From contig CAWGDC010000001.1 in assembly GCA_963821325.1 (NCBI GenBank), positions 868,001 through 932,000 on the forward strand: a stretch of 64,000 bases of DNA. Direction: 5' to 3'. How positions within the stretch are numbered: position 1 is the first letter of the stretch; each line of letters opens with the position of its first letter. Positions 37,600 through 47,268 of this stretch are shown piece by piece. A program made the position numbers and the translations under genes. The DNA is from PALSA-555 sp963821325 (GTDB lineage: Bacteria; Actinomycetota; Acidimicrobiia; IMCC26256; PALSA-555). Below the pieces are notes generated by a model. It saw only the letters and a list, made by a program, of their open reading frames with translations, was not told where the DNA came from and made no database searches.

Positions 37600-38729
37600 G
37601 CGAAGGATCAGACTGTGCTCGATCCAGCCGGTCGCGGAGCGCGGCGGCTCCGATCAAGCACTGCTGCGAATGCTGCGGATGCTGCCACGCGCCGACTTCG
37701 AGTGCCACATCGTCGTCCCGGCTGATCCCCCGCTCCGAGGCGCGTTGGAGGACGCGGGGGTCGAGGTCCACATCGTCCCGATGCGACGCATCTCGCGGAG
37801 CCACCGGCTGCTCGACTGGGTCGGCTACGCGCTGTGCTGGCCGATCACCGTCGCGCGTCTCGCCCGCCTGTTCCGTCGCCTCGACGTCGACGTCGTGCAC
37901 ACCAACTCGTTCCACTCGTGGTACGGCTGGGCCGCCGCGGCGCTGACCGGTCGACCGCACCTGTGGCACGGACGTGAGATCGTGGTGCAGTCGCGCGCCG
38001 CGCTGCGGGTGGAGCGCTTCCTGATCCCCCGCTTCTCGAAGCGGGTCCTGTCCATGTCGCAGGCCATCGCCGACCAGCTCGAGGGCGTCGACGTCACCGT
38101 CGTGCACGAGACCGCGGACCCGTCCGAGTTCCATCCCGAGCAGGCGGGCAACTTCCGCCCGCACGTCGGGATCCGCGACGACGTCCTGCTCGTCGGCGCC
38201 GCGGGCCGCATCGACGGCTGGAAGGGTCTCGATGTCCTCCTCGCCGCGTTCCGTCGGGTCCGCGCCGTGCGGGAGGACGTCGAGCTCGTCGTGGCCGGGG
38301 GACCGGTGCGCGGCAAGGAGGACCTCTACGAGAGTCTACGCGGCGGAGGCCCGCCAGATCCCGGGCACGCACTGGGTCGGCCCCCGCGACGACATCGGCG
38401 ACCTGCTCGCCGACCTCGACGTGTTCGTGCTGCCCTCGACCGAACCGGAGCCCTACGGGCTGGTGCTTGTCGAAGCCCTGATGAGCGGCGCGCGCGTCGT
38501 CGCCACCGACGCGGGGGGACCACCCGAGATCCTGGAGGAAGCCGAGCCGCGGAGCGGCCAGCTCGTCCCCGTCCGTGACCCCGCCGCGATGGCCGAGGAA
38601 ATCCTCACCGAGCTGGCGGCCGTGCCGCACACCTCGGCGACGCTGCGGGCTGCCCGCCACCCCCGCCGCGCGCCAGAGCCCGAGCGGTTCGCCGCCATCT
38701 TCCGCAGCGTCGTCGGCGTGGCGTCATAA
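37598..38729 (+). CDS. GT4-family glycosyltransferase (one frame break)
   Basis: This GT-B enzyme starts MRRIRLCSIQPVAERGGSDQAL, with VDVVHTNSFHSWYGWAAAALTGRPHLWHGREIV, then VGAAGRIDGWKGLDVLLAAFR as the start of the donor domain. An extra A near 38333 breaks the frame. Removing it gives VYAAEARQIPGTHWVGPRDD and VLPSTEPEPYGLVLVEALMSGARVVA with the donor-binding Glu residues. The repaired length is 376 residues. The gene is divergent from the GT4 at 36433-37599 and the two start codons overlap in CATG. The C-terminus from residue 350 reads unevenly (AARHPRRAPEPERFAAI) and may hold further small errors. Confidence 0.84.
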
Positions 38730-39025
38730 TCCGGGAAGGCGTGCGGTATGGTCGCCGCACCGGCCCGGAGGCTTGATGCACGCCTCGCTCCACCCCCCTG
38801 AGAACCTCGGTTCCTCGAGTACCCGTCGCGCCCTGATGGGGTGCCGACCGGCGAGCCGCGGCGCGCCGCGCGACGCCATCCACGCGGGCGGGGGGCAGCG
38901 AACCATGTCGGCGAGCCCACCGCGACCTGCGATCCCCGATGCACGACGCCCTCCGCCACCACCTCCAGCTCGGCCCGGTCCGTGACCGAGACTGGGTCAC
39001 CGCGCACTTCGGCCACCGGTAACCC
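38730..39025 (+). other. 296-base gap ahead of egtA
   Basis: This is the longest gene-poor stretch on the plus side. It contains the 12-base palindrome GCGGCGCGCCGC at 38858-38869 and, at 38939-39022, a 27-codon frame MHDALRHHLQLGPVRDRDWV ending TAHFGHR with a TAA stop, 3 bases before the egtA ATG. The frame is too short to judge. The region probably carries the egt promoter. I see no riboswitch I can name. Confidence 0.4.
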
Positions 39026-40276
39026 ATGCCATCACCCGAGCGTGTCCTGACCGAGGCCGAGGCCCGCCAAATCGTCGGCGACTGCGGGTTCCGTGCCCCG
39101 GCCAGCGCCGGGAACGAGGCCCGGGTCGGCGTCGAGCTCGAATGGCTCCCCGTGGACGCCGACGACCTCCGGCGACCGGCGCGACACGCATCGGTGGGTG
39201 AGGTCGTCGCCGCGCTCGGTCCCCTCCCGGGCGCCAGCCGGGTGACCTTCGAGCCGGGGGGCCAGCTCGAGCTGAGCTCACCCGCTGTGCCCGGCCTCGG
39301 CGCGTGCGACGTGCTGTGCCAAGACGTCCGCGTCGTCTCCTCGGCGCTCGCCGCCGCCGGCGTCGCGCTCGTCGCCGTCGGGCTGGAGCCGGGGCAGCCT
39401 CGCGAGCGGGTGGTGCACAACCCGCGGTACGACGCGATGGAGGTCTTCTTCGACCGGGACGGCACGGCGGGGCGGACGATGATGCGCAGCACCGCCGCCG
39501 TGCAGGTCAACCTCGACCTCGGCGACCCCGACGAAGCCGAGCGCCGCTGGCGGGCGGCCCACGACGTGGGACCGGTGCTCGTCGCAGCGTTCGCCAACTC
39601 CCCGCTGGCGCGCGGACTGCCGACCGGCTGGCGCTCGACCCGCCTGGCCGTGTGGTCCGACGTCGACCCGAGTCGGACCGCGCCGGTGCTCTCCGGCGCG
39701 CCCGGGCCGATCTCGTGGGCCGACTACGCGCTGAACGCCCGCGTGATGTTCGTGCGCCGCTCCGACCAGGAGAGCACCCCGACCGCGGAGGACCTGCCGT
39801 TCGGGACGTGGCTGGCGACGGGCCACCCGCTCGGCTGGCCGACGGTCGACGACCTCCACTACCACCTCACGACGCTCTTCCCACCCGTGCGTCCCCGCGG
39901 CTGGCTCGAGCTGCGCATGATCGACGCGGTGCCGGACCCGTGGTGGCGCGTCGCCGCCGCCGTCACGACCGCGCTCGTCACCGAGCCCCGGATCGCCGAC
40001 CGGGTCGACGCCGCGACCCAACCGGTCCGCGGACGGTGGCGCGAGGCTGCCCGTCACGGGCTCGCCGACGCCGAGCTGCGCACCGCCGCCGTCGAGTGCT
40101 TCCGGTCGGCCATCGAGACGCTCGACGGCGACGGATCCCTGCGTGACACCACGGCCGCGTTCATGGACCGGTACGTGACGCGGGGCCGCTGCCCGGCCGA
40201 CGACCGCCTCGACACGTGGATGCGCGCCGGCCACGTCGAGACCACGCCCGAGGGCGGTGCGCCGGCGTGGACCTGA
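39026..40276 (+). CDS. egtA: glutamate-cysteine ligase of ergothioneine biosynthesis
   Basis: EgtA joins glutamate and cysteine to make gamma-glutamylcysteine, the sulfur donor used by EgtB in mycobacteria-type pathways. The 416-residue protein has VGVELEWLPVD near residue 32, FEPGGQLELSSPAVPGL, MMRSTAAVQVNLDLGDPDEA, and FANSPLARGLPTGWRSTR, the GCS2-type ATP-grasp-like signatures. The C-terminal part is VDDLHYHLTTLFPPVRPRGWLELRMIDAVPDPWW. The ATG at 39026 is used. Its stop overlaps the egtB start by 10 bases. The order A-B-C-D-E that follows makes the assignment secure. Confidence 0.93.
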   Translation: MPSPERVLTEAEARQIVGDCGFRAPASAGNEARVGVELEWLPVDADDLRRPARHASVGEVVAALGPLPGASRVTFEPGGQLELSSPAVPGLGACDVLCQDVRVVSSALAAAGVALVAVGLEPGQPRERVVHNPRYDAMEVFFDRDGTAGRTMMRSTAAVQVNLDLGDPDEAERRWRAAHDVGPVLVAAFANSPLARGLPTGWRSTRLAVWSDVDPSRTAPVLSGAPGPISWADYALNARVMFVRRSDQESTPTAEDLPFGTWLATGHPLGWPTVDDLHYHLTTLFPPVRPRGWLELRMIDAVPDPWWRVAAAVTTALVTEPRIADRVDAATQPVRGRWREAARHGLADAELRTAAVECFRSAIETLDGDGSLRDTTAAFMDRYVTRGRCPADDRLDTWMRAGHVETTPEGGAPAWT

Positions 40277-41567
40277 CCACGCTCGCCTCGACGCACCTGG
40301 AGCACGCCCGGGCCCGCACCCTGGAGGTGCTCGCCCCGTTCGACGACGACGAGCTGCGCCGCCAGGTGTCGCCGCTCATGTCGCCGCTGTGCTGGGACCT
40401 CGCGCACATCGGACACTACGAGGAGCTGTGGCTGCTCCGCGAGCTGCTCGGCGACGCCCCCACCGACGCGCGCTACGACGATCTCTACGACGCGTTCCGG
40501 CATCCTCGCCGCGAGCGGGCGGGCCTGCCGATCCTCGAGCCGGCCGCGGCGCGGGCGTACGTCGCGGACGTGCGGGGCCGGGTCCTTGACACGCTGGACC
40601 GCCGCGCCGCCGACGCGACGCCGCTCGCCCGGGACGCGTTCGTGTACGGCATGGTCGTGCAGCACGAGCATCAGCACCAAGAGACGATGCTCGCGACGAT
40701 CGGCCTGATGGATCGCCCGTACCCGGTGCCCGCGAACGGCAACGGGCGACGGGGAGCCCACGGCGGACGCGCGTCCGCCGAGGCGCGCGAGGTGCGACTC
40801 CCGGCGCGCGGGTCGTGATGGGCACCGACACCGAGCCGTGGGCCTACGACAACGAGCGGCCGGCGCATCTCGTCGACGTGGCCCCGTTCCGCATCGACGA
40901 GACCCCTGTCACCAACGACGCGTACCGCGCGTTCGTCGAGGGCGGCGGCTACCACGACGCCCGCCTCTGGTCGCCCACGGGGTGGTCCTGGCGCCAGGAG
41001 GCAGGACTGGAGCACCCCGACGGATGGCACGACGACGGAACCGGGTCCTGGAGCGTGCGGCGCTTCGGCCACCAGCTGGACCTGCCGTCGGACGAGCCGG
41101 TCCAGCACGTGTGCTGGTACGAGGCGGAGGCGTTCGCCCGGTGGGCCGGGAAGCGGCTCCCCACCGAGGCGGAGTGGGAGTACGCGGCGTCGTGGACCCC
41201 CGACGGGGTGAAGCGCCGCTACCCGTGGGGCGACGACGACCCGACCCCGGACCGGGCCAGCCTCGGCCGGCAGCGGTGGGCGCCCGCCGTGGTCGACGCG
41301 CACCCGGCCGGCGCGAGCTCCCACGGGGTGCTCGCCATGGTCGGCGACGTGTGGGAGTGGACCAGCACGACGTTTCACGGCTACCCGGGCTTCGTGTCGT
41401 TCCCGTACCGGGAGTACTCGGCGGTGTTCTTCGGCGACGACTACCGGGTGCTCCGCGGCGGGTCCTGGGCGACCCACCCGAGCGCCTGCCGGACGACGTT
41501 TCGCAACTGGGACTTCCCGATCCGCCGCCAGATCTTCTGCGGCTTCCGCTGCGCCCGAGACGACTGA
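40267..41567 (+). CDS. egtB: hercynine oxygenase / sulfoxide synthase (frame broken in the middle)
   Basis: EgtB is a non-heme iron enzyme that joins hercynine and gamma-glutamylcysteine with oxygen. The N-terminal DinB-like domain has the iron ligands in HIGHYEELWLL and HEHQHQETML (the HxxxH pair). The C-terminal formylglycine-generating-like domain shows MGTDTEPWAYDNERPAHLVD, HVCWYEAEAFARWAGKRLPTEAEWEYAA, GNVWEW-like GDVWEWTSTTFHGYPGF and VLRGGSWATHPSACRTTFRNW. Between about 40733 and 40815 the frame is lost; either two extra bases or one missing base restores the total. The bridging text ATGDGEPTADARPPRR is visible in a third frame, favouring two events. GTG 40267 is the start. Both domains are complete. 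Confidence 0.9.
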
Positions 41568-41569
41568 TT

Positions 41570-42307
41570 GTGTGCCGCCACCTCGCCTACCTGGGCCCGC
41601 TCACGCCACTCGGTGCGCTGCTCGTCGACCCGCCGCACGGCCTCGTCGCCCAAGCCCGCGCGCCCCGCTGGCAGGTGAGCGGCCGGGACAACCCCGACGG
41701 GTACGGCGTGGCCTGGTGGGCGGGGCCGGCCGCCACGCCACGCCGGCACCGAAGCGCGACGTGCATCTGGCACGACCCGGAGCTGGCCACCCTCCTGGGC
41801 CATCACGCCACCGGGGTCGTGGCCGCGGCGCGACTGGCGTCACCCGGGTCACCGGTCGAGCTGTCGGGCAACGCGCCGTTCGTGGCGGGGCCGTACGCGT
41901 GGTCGCTGAACGGGGTGGTCGACGGCTGGCACGACGGGATCGGCGACGAGCTGCGGGCCCGGGTCACGCCGGCGCGGGCCGCGGAGATCGAGGGCGTGAC
42001 CGACGGCGAGGCGCTGTTCGCGCTGGCGCTGGACGCGCTCGACCGCGGCGCCCGCCTCGAGGAAGCCGTCGCCGAGGTGATCGGGACGGTCGAGGCCCGG
42101 ACGACGGGGCGGCTCAACGTGCTGCTCAGCGACGGCCGGAGCTGCGCGGCCAGCGCGCGGGGCAACAGCCTGTTCGTGCGTCAGGCCCACGGGTCGTGCC
42201 TGCTGGCCTCCGAGCCGTTCGACGACGACGACCGCTGGGAGCGCGTCACGGACGGCGACGTGGTGAGCGCCGACGCCGCGGGCGTGACGGCGTCGATCGC
42301 GCTGTGA
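41570..42307 (+). CDS. egtC: gamma-glutamyl hercynylcysteine sulfoxide hydrolase (class II amidotransferase)
   Basis: EgtC removes the glutamate left by EgtB. Starting at GTG 41570 the protein reads M-C-R-H-L, so the mature N-terminus is Cys, the Ntn-hydrolase nucleophile. The rest has NPDGYGVAWWAG, VAAARLASPGSPVELSGNAPFVAGPYAWSLNGVVDGW, matching glutamine-amidotransferase-like sheets, and LNVLLSDGRSCAASARGNSLFVR. Length is 245 residues. The start lies 2 bases after the egtB stop. No frame break is seen. Confidence 0.9.
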   Translation: MCRHLAYLGPLTPLGALLVDPPHGLVAQARAPRWQVSGRDNPDGYGVAWWAGPAATPRRHRSATCIWHDPELATLLGHHATGVVAAARLASPGSPVELSGNAPFVAGPYAWSLNGVVDGWHDGIGDELRARVTPARAAEIEGVTDGEALFALALDALDRGARLEEAVAEVIGTVEARTTGRLNVLLSDGRSCAASARGNSLFVRQAHGSCLLASEPFDDDDRWERVTDGDVVSADAAGVTASIAL

Positions 42308-42314
42308 GGCCGTG

Positions 42315-43298
42315 ATGGTGACCACCGACGCGGCGGAGGTGCGTGTCGACGTCCATCTGACGCCCGCCGACATCGCGGACGCACTCGCCGAGGACGTGCG
42401 CGTCGGGCTGGGTGGAGCACCGAAGACCCTGCCGCCGAAGTGGTTCTACGACGATCGCGGCTCCGCGCTCTTCGACGCCATCACGCGCCTGCCCGAGTAC
42501 TACCCGACGCGGGCGGAGCGGTCCGTGCTCGTCGCCCACGCGGCGGACATCGCCACCGCGACGGGTGCCGACACCCTCGTGGAGCTCGGCTCGGGCACGT
42601 CGGAGAAGACCCGCCTCCTGCTCGACGCGCTCGCCGAGGCGGGGACGCTGGAGCGGTTCGCGCCGTTCGACGTGAGCGAGGCGACGTTGCGACAGGCCGC
42701 CTACGCGGTGGCCGGCGAGTACGGCATCGGCGTGCACGCCGTCGTCGGCGACTTCGAGCGGCACCTCGATCGCCTCCCGCGGGGCGGGACGCGCCTCGTG
42801 GCCTTCCTCGGCGGCACGATCGGCAACCTGGCGCCTCCCGCACGGCAGGCGTTCCTCGCCGAGCTGGCGGCGGGGCTCGACGACGACGACGCCGTGCTGC
42901 TCGGCACCGACCTGGTGAAGGACATCGGACGGCTCGAAGCCGCGTACGACGACGCCGCCGGGGTGACGGCGGAGTTCAACCGCAACGTCTTGCGGGTCAT
43001 CAACCGGTCCCTCGACGCCGACTTCGACCCCGAGCGCTTCGATCACGTCGCCCGGTGGGAGCCGGAGCCGGCGTGGATCGAGATGCGGCTCCGGGCCCGT
43101 GACGCGCACCGGGTCACGGCCGCCGGGATCGCGCTGACCGCCGACTTCGACGCCGGCGAGGAGCTGCGCACCGAGATCAGCGCCAAGTTCACCCGGGCGC
43201 GCGTCGAAGCCGAGCTCGGCGCCGCCGGGTTGACGCTGCGCCACTGGTGGACCGACCCCGCCGGCGACTTCGGCGTGTCCCTCGCTGGACGGTCGTGA
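42315..43298 (+). CDS. egtD: L-histidine N-alpha-methyltransferase
   Basis: EgtD trimethylates histidine to hercynine using three SAM. The 327-residue protein has PKTLPPKWFYDDRGSALFDAITRLPEYYPTRAE, the family's histidine-binding segment, the SAM loop VELGSGTSEKTRLLLDAL, FLGGTIGN, and NRNVLRVINRSLDADFDPERFDHVARWEPEPAWIEMRLRA, which carries the Asn and Tyr region for substrate. ATG 42315 or the preceding GTG 42312 could start it. The stop overlaps the egtE start by four bases (GTGA). The frame is intact. Confidence 0.94.
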   Translation: MVTTDAAEVRVDVHLTPADIADALAEDVRVGLGGAPKTLPPKWFYDDRGSALFDAITRLPEYYPTRAERSVLVAHAADIATATGADTLVELGSGTSEKTRLLLDALAEAGTLERFAPFDVSEATLRQAAYAVAGEYGIGVHAVVGDFERHLDRLPRGGTRLVAFLGGTIGNLAPPARQAFLAELAAGLDDDDAVLLGTDLVKDIGRLEAAYDDAAGVTAEFNRNVLRVINRSLDADFDPERFDHVARWEPEPAWIEMRLRARDAHRVTAAGIALTADFDAGEELRTEISAKFTRARVEAELGAAGLTLRHWWTDPAGDFGVSLAGRS

Positions 43299-44429
43299 CC
43301 GCGCTGCCCGCCGCGGCGCTCGCCGCGACGTGGCGGGCCGGCCTCGCCGACCACACGGTCGTCCATCTCGACGCCGCCGGGTGCGCCTGCCCGTCCCGCG
43401 ACGTGCTCGACGCGACGATCACCCACCTGCGCCGTGAGGCCGCCGTCGGCGGCTACGCCGCCGAAGCCGAGGCCGCGTCGACGCTCGCGTCGCTCCGCGA
43501 CCGGCTCGGCGCCCTCGTCGGGCTCGACGGCGACGCGGTCGCGCTCGCCCCGAACGCCACCGCGGCCTTCACGACGCTGCTCGCGGCGTGGCCCCTGCCC
43601 ACCCCGGCGCGGGTCGCCACCCTGCGCAGCGACTACGAGAGCAACCGAATGGCGCTCGCCGCGCTCGCGGACCGCCGCCCGCTCGAGGTCGTCGACCTCG
43701 CCACCGACGCCGCCGGGCATCTCGACCTCGACACGCTGCCCCACCAGCTCGACGGGGTCGACCTCGTCGCCTTCCCCGTGGTCGCGAGCCAGCGCGGCGT
43801 CGTGCAGCCCGCCGCCGCCGCCGTCGCGGTCGCCCACGAGGCCGGCATCCCGATCGTGCTCGACGTCGCCCAAGCGGCCGGGCACGTGTCGCTGGTCGGG
43901 GTCGGCGCCGACGCGTACGTCGGGACGGCTCGCAAGTGGCTGCGCGGCCCCCGCGGCACGGGCTGGATCGCCGCCGCGGCGCCCGCCGCCTCGCGGCTGC
44001 GACCCGAGTACCCGAACCTGGTCGGCCGCGACGCCGCCGGCGTCGGCCGGCTCGCGACCGGGGAGGCGTCGATCGCGGCGCGGCGTCGGCCTCGCCGTCG
44101 CCCTCGACGAGCTGGCGGCCGGCGATCCCGAAGCGGTCTTCGCTCGCATCGCCGCGCTCGGGGCCGCAGCCCGCGCCCGACTCGACGGGGTCGCCGGCTG
44201 GCAGGTCCAGGAGCCCCAGGACGAGCCCTCCGGGATCATCACCCTCGCCCACCCCGACCAGGACCCCGTCGGGGTCGCCGGCCGGCTCCTGGCGGAGGGG
44301 ATCGCCACGACCGCCATCCCCACGGGCCGGGCCCCCGCCGACCTGGCCGCCGGCGTGCTGCGGATCTCCCTCCACGCCTACTGCGACAGCGAGGATCTTG
44401 ACCGCCTGGAGTTTTCACTACGGCGATAG
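43295..44429 (+). CDS. egtE: hercynylcysteine sulfoxide C-S lyase, PLP-dependent (one frame break)
   Basis: EgtE cleaves the sulfoxide to ergothioneine. The protein is a class V aminotransferase-like PLP enzyme: VHLDAAGCACPSRDVLDATITHLRREAAVGGYAAEAEA, DVAQAAGHVSLVGVGADAYVGTARKWLRGPRGTGWI with the Schiff-base Lys in ARKWL. After an extra base near 44082 the sequence continues as GVGLAVALDELAAGDPEAVFARIAAL to SLHAYCDSEDLDRLEFSLRR. The repaired product is 377 residues. The stop codon lies inside the dyad operator of the suf operon that follows after 18 bases, so egt and suf genes may be partly co-transcribed. Confidence 0.88.
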
Positions 44430-44432
44430 TGA
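44415..44432 (+). promoter_or_regulatory. dyad operator ahead of sufC-sufS-sufU
   Basis: TCACTA (44415-44420), six bases CGGCGA, then TAGTGA (44427-44432) form a perfect inverted repeat. The same ACTA-N6-TAGT with a CGnCGA centre stands ahead of sufB at 56552-56569. Two near-identical dyads at the two suf operons, and a small spacer to the sufC start (15 bases), suggest a binding site for an Fe-S-sensing repressor of the Rrf2/IscR or SufR type. The repressor is not in the window. Confidence 0.7.
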
Positions 44433-44447
44433 CAATAGACTGAGGGC

Positions 44448-45234
44448 ATGAGCGCCGCTGCTGCGCCCGAATCCCCCGCCCTCGAGGTCGATGACCTGCA
44501 CGCCGCGGTCAACGGCCACGAGATCCTGCGGGGCGTCTCCCTGGCGGTCGGCGCCGGCGAGCTCCACGCGCTCGATGGGCCCGAACGGGTCGGGGAAGTC
44601 GACCCTGGCCAAGACCCTCCTGGCCGACCCGAACTACGAGGTCACGGGCGGGCGCATCCTGCTGCACGGCGAGGACGTCACGAAGCAGCCCACCGACGAG
44701 CGGGCGACCCGCGGCCTGTTCCTCGGCTTCCAGCACCCCGAGGAGATCCCCGGGGTGAGCGTGCTCAACTTCTTGCGCCAGGCGATGGCGGCCCGAAAGG
44801 GCATCGAGGACCTGTCGGTGCTCGAGGTCCGCATGGCACTGCTCGACTGGACGAAGCGGCTGGGAACCGACGACCGCTTCGTGCAGCGCTACCTGAACGA
44901 GGGGTTCTCGGGCGGTGAGCGCAAGCGCAACGAGATCCTCCAGATGGCGCTCCTCGAGCCCGACGTCGCCGTGCTCGATGAGACCGACTCCGGTCTGGAC
45001 ATCGACGCGCTCCACGTCGTCGCCGACGGCATCAACGCCGTGCGCGCCACCCGCCCGGTGCTCGGTGTGCTGCTGATCACCCACTATCGGCGGATCCTCG
45101 AGCACCTCACCCCCGACCGCGTCCACATCCTCCTCGACGGTCGGATCGTCGCCTCCGGCGGTCCCGAGGTCGCCGACCGCGTCGAGCAGGAGGGCTTCGA
45201 CGGGATCCGCCGCGAGGTCGAGGCCGCGGCATGA
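44448..45234 (+). CDS. sufC: Fe-S assembly ATPase SufC (one frame break)
   Basis: SufC is the ABC-type ATPase that drives the SufBCD scaffold. The N-terminus LEVDDLHAAVNGHEILRGVSL is in one frame. After an extra G near 44574 the sequence continues with Walker A MGPNGSGKSTLAKTLL, VLNFLRQAMAARKG, signature FSGGERKRNEILQMALLEPDV, Walker B VAVLDETDSGLDIDAL and H-loop VLLITHYRR. Repaired length is 261 residues. ATG 44448 is used. sufS and sufU follow immediately. A second sufC gene exists at 51617-52414, so this copy either partners the distant SufBD or is a paralogue. Confidence 0.92.
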
Positions 45235-45244
45235 GGTGCCCCCG

Positions 45245-46476
45245 ATGAGCCTCGACGTCGCCCAGGTCCAAGCCGACTTCCCGATCCTGAAGCGCCAGGT
45301 GCACGGGAAGCGCCTCGTGTACCTCGACTCGGCGTCCAGCGCCCAGAAGCCCGTCGCGGTGCTCGACGCGATGGATCACCTCTACCGGGAGTCGTACGCC
45401 AACGTGCACCGCGGGGTGTACTCGATCGCCGAGGAGGCCACCGCCGCCTACGAGGGCACCCGCCGCGGCTCGCCCGGTTCCTCGGCGCGTCGGGCCCGTC
45501 CGAGATCGTGTTCACCCGCAACGTCACCGAGGCGATCAACCTCGTCGCGTACTCGTGGGGTCGATCGAACCTGCGGGCCGGTGACGTCGTCGTGCTCACC
45601 CAGCTCGAGCACCACGCCAACGTGGTGCCGTGGCACATCCTCGCCGCCGAGCGGGGCATCGAGCTGCGCTGGGTGCCCCTCGACGACGACTTCCGCCTCG
45701 ACACCGCCGGGCTGGATCGCCTGCTCGCCGGGGCGAAGCTGTTCGCCTTCTCGGCCGCGTCGAATGTCCTCGGCACCCTGCCCGACGTGCGGGCCCTCGC
45801 CGACGCGGCGCACGCCGCCGGCGCGCTCGCGCTCGTCGACGCCGCCCAGTACGCGCCGCACCGCCCCATCGACCTGGCCGCCTGGGACGCCGACTTCGTG
45901 GGCGTCACCGGCCACAAGATGCTCGGACCGACCGGCGTCGGGGCGCTGTGGGCCCGCCGCGAGCTGCTCGAGGCGATGCCCCCGTTCCTCGGCGGCGGCG
46001 AGATGATCCGCGACGTCCGCGAGGACGGGTTCACACCCAACGAGGTGCCCTGGAAGTTCGAGGCCGGGACGATGCCGATCGCCGAGGTGGTCGGCCTCGG
46101 CGCGGCGATCGACTACCTCGACGGTCTCGGCATGGATGCCGTCGAGGCACACGAGACCGCCCTCACCGCCTACGCGCTCGCCGCGCTGACGGACCGCTTC
46201 GGGGACCGGCTCTCGATCTACGGCCCGCCCGACCTCGAGGCCCGCGGCGCGACGATCTCGTTTCTCTTCGAGGGGATCCACGCGCACGACATCTCCCAGG
46301 TCGTCGACGAGCACGGGGTGTGCGTGCGCGCCGGGCACCACTGCGCCAAGCCGCTCATGCGGGTGCTCGGCGTCCCCGCGACGACCCGCGCCTCGCTCTA
46401 CGTGTACAACGACGAAGCCGACGTCGACGCCCTCGTCGACGCGCTCGCCGCCGCCGAACGCTTCTTCACGAGCTAG
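45245..46476 (+). CDS. sufS: cysteine desulfurase SufS (one frame break)
   Basis: SufS releases sulfur from cysteine as an enzyme persulfide for Fe-S assembly. The N-terminal text MSLDVAQVQADFPILKRQVH and LVYLDSASSAQKPVAVLDAMDHLYRESYANVHRGVYSIAEEAT is typical. One missing base near 45466 (a shortened CGCCGC run) breaks the frame; adding it gives RLARFLGASGPSEIVFTRNVTEAINLVAYSWG. The Schiff-base Lys is in VTGHKMLGPTGVGALW and the persulfide Cys in RAGHHCAKPLMRVL. The repaired enzyme is 410 residues. It sits between sufC and sufU, whose product accepts the sulfur. Confidence 0.93.
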
Positions 46477-46487
46477 GAGCCCCACCG

Positions 46488-46975
46488 TTGGCCGGCCTCG
46501 AGGACCTGTACCGCGAGATCATCCTGGACCACTACCGCGCGCCCGGAACCGGGGCGAGCTGCCGGTGCCGCCGGCGTCGAAGGTGGAGGGCTTCAACCCG
46601 CTGTGCGGCGACGAGGTCGTCCTCTACCTCGACGTCGACGACGGCGTCGTCCGAGACGTCCGCACGAACGGGCAGGGCTGCTCGATCAGCCAGGCGTCGA
46701 CGTCGATGATGAGCTCGGCGGTGAAGGGCCAGCCCGTCGGCGAGGCCCGGGCGCTGATCCGGGCGTTCAAGTCGCTGATGTCGATCCACGAGTCGAAGCT
46801 CGACGGCGAGGCCGACGGCGACGGGGAGGCGGCCAACGCGCTCGAGGGGGTGAAGCTCGGGGATCTCGAGGCCCTCCAGGGAGTCGTGAAGTTCCCCGTT
46901 CGGATCAAGTGCGCCACCCTGGCCTGGAACACCCTCGAGCAGGGCCTCGACGAGGCGGCCCCCACCACCACCTGA
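46488..46975 (+). CDS. sufU: SufU zinc-dependent sulfur-transfer protein (one frame break)
   Basis: SufU accepts persulfide sulfur from SufS. Starting at TTG 46488 the text reads AGLEDLYREIILDHYRAPRN. One C is missing near 46543; with it restored the sequence goes on RGELPVPPASKVEGFNPLCGDEV, GQGCSISQASTSMM and FPVRIKCATLAWNTLEQGL. Those three Cys and the Asp of LCGD are the zinc and sulfur-accepting ligands. The repaired length is 162 residues. The TTG lies 11 bases after the sufS stop. This is the last suf gene of the plus-strand operon. Confidence 0.9.
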
Positions 46976-47087
46976 CCAAGCCGAGCCCCTGGGGGCCGGG
47001 TGGCCCGTCCCGGGTCGTTCATGCGGGTGTCACGGGCATGAAACAGCCGGGCGCTAGGTTGCACTAGGAGCGAGTCCGGGAGGGGAT

Positions 47088-47249
47088 ATGGATCAGCAGC
47101 TCAGTGACCAGCTCACGACGCTCATCGACGGGGCGATCGAGAGTTACCGCGGCCGCGATCTCGTCGCGGCCTCCGAGGTCACCGACCTGCTCCTGGACCT
47201 CCGACTGATCCTCCTCGCCGCCGACACGACGGCTCCGGCGCCCAACTAG
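47088..47249 (+). CDS. 53-residue hypothetical protein
   Basis: ATG 47088 stands 3 bases after GGGAGGGG, a strong ribosome site. The peptide MDQQLSDQLTTLIDGAIESY continues RGRDLVAASEVTDLLLDLR and LILLAADTTAPAPN, a two-helix amphipathic pattern with no membrane segment. The length and codon pattern favour a real gene, but I know no family. It lies 112 bases after sufU and convergent with the alpha/beta hydrolase gene. Confidence 0.55.
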   Translation: MDQQLSDQLTTLIDGAIESYRGRDLVAASEVTDLLLDLRLILLAADTTAPAPN

Positions 47250-47268
47250 GGGCCGGCCCCGCCGGGCG

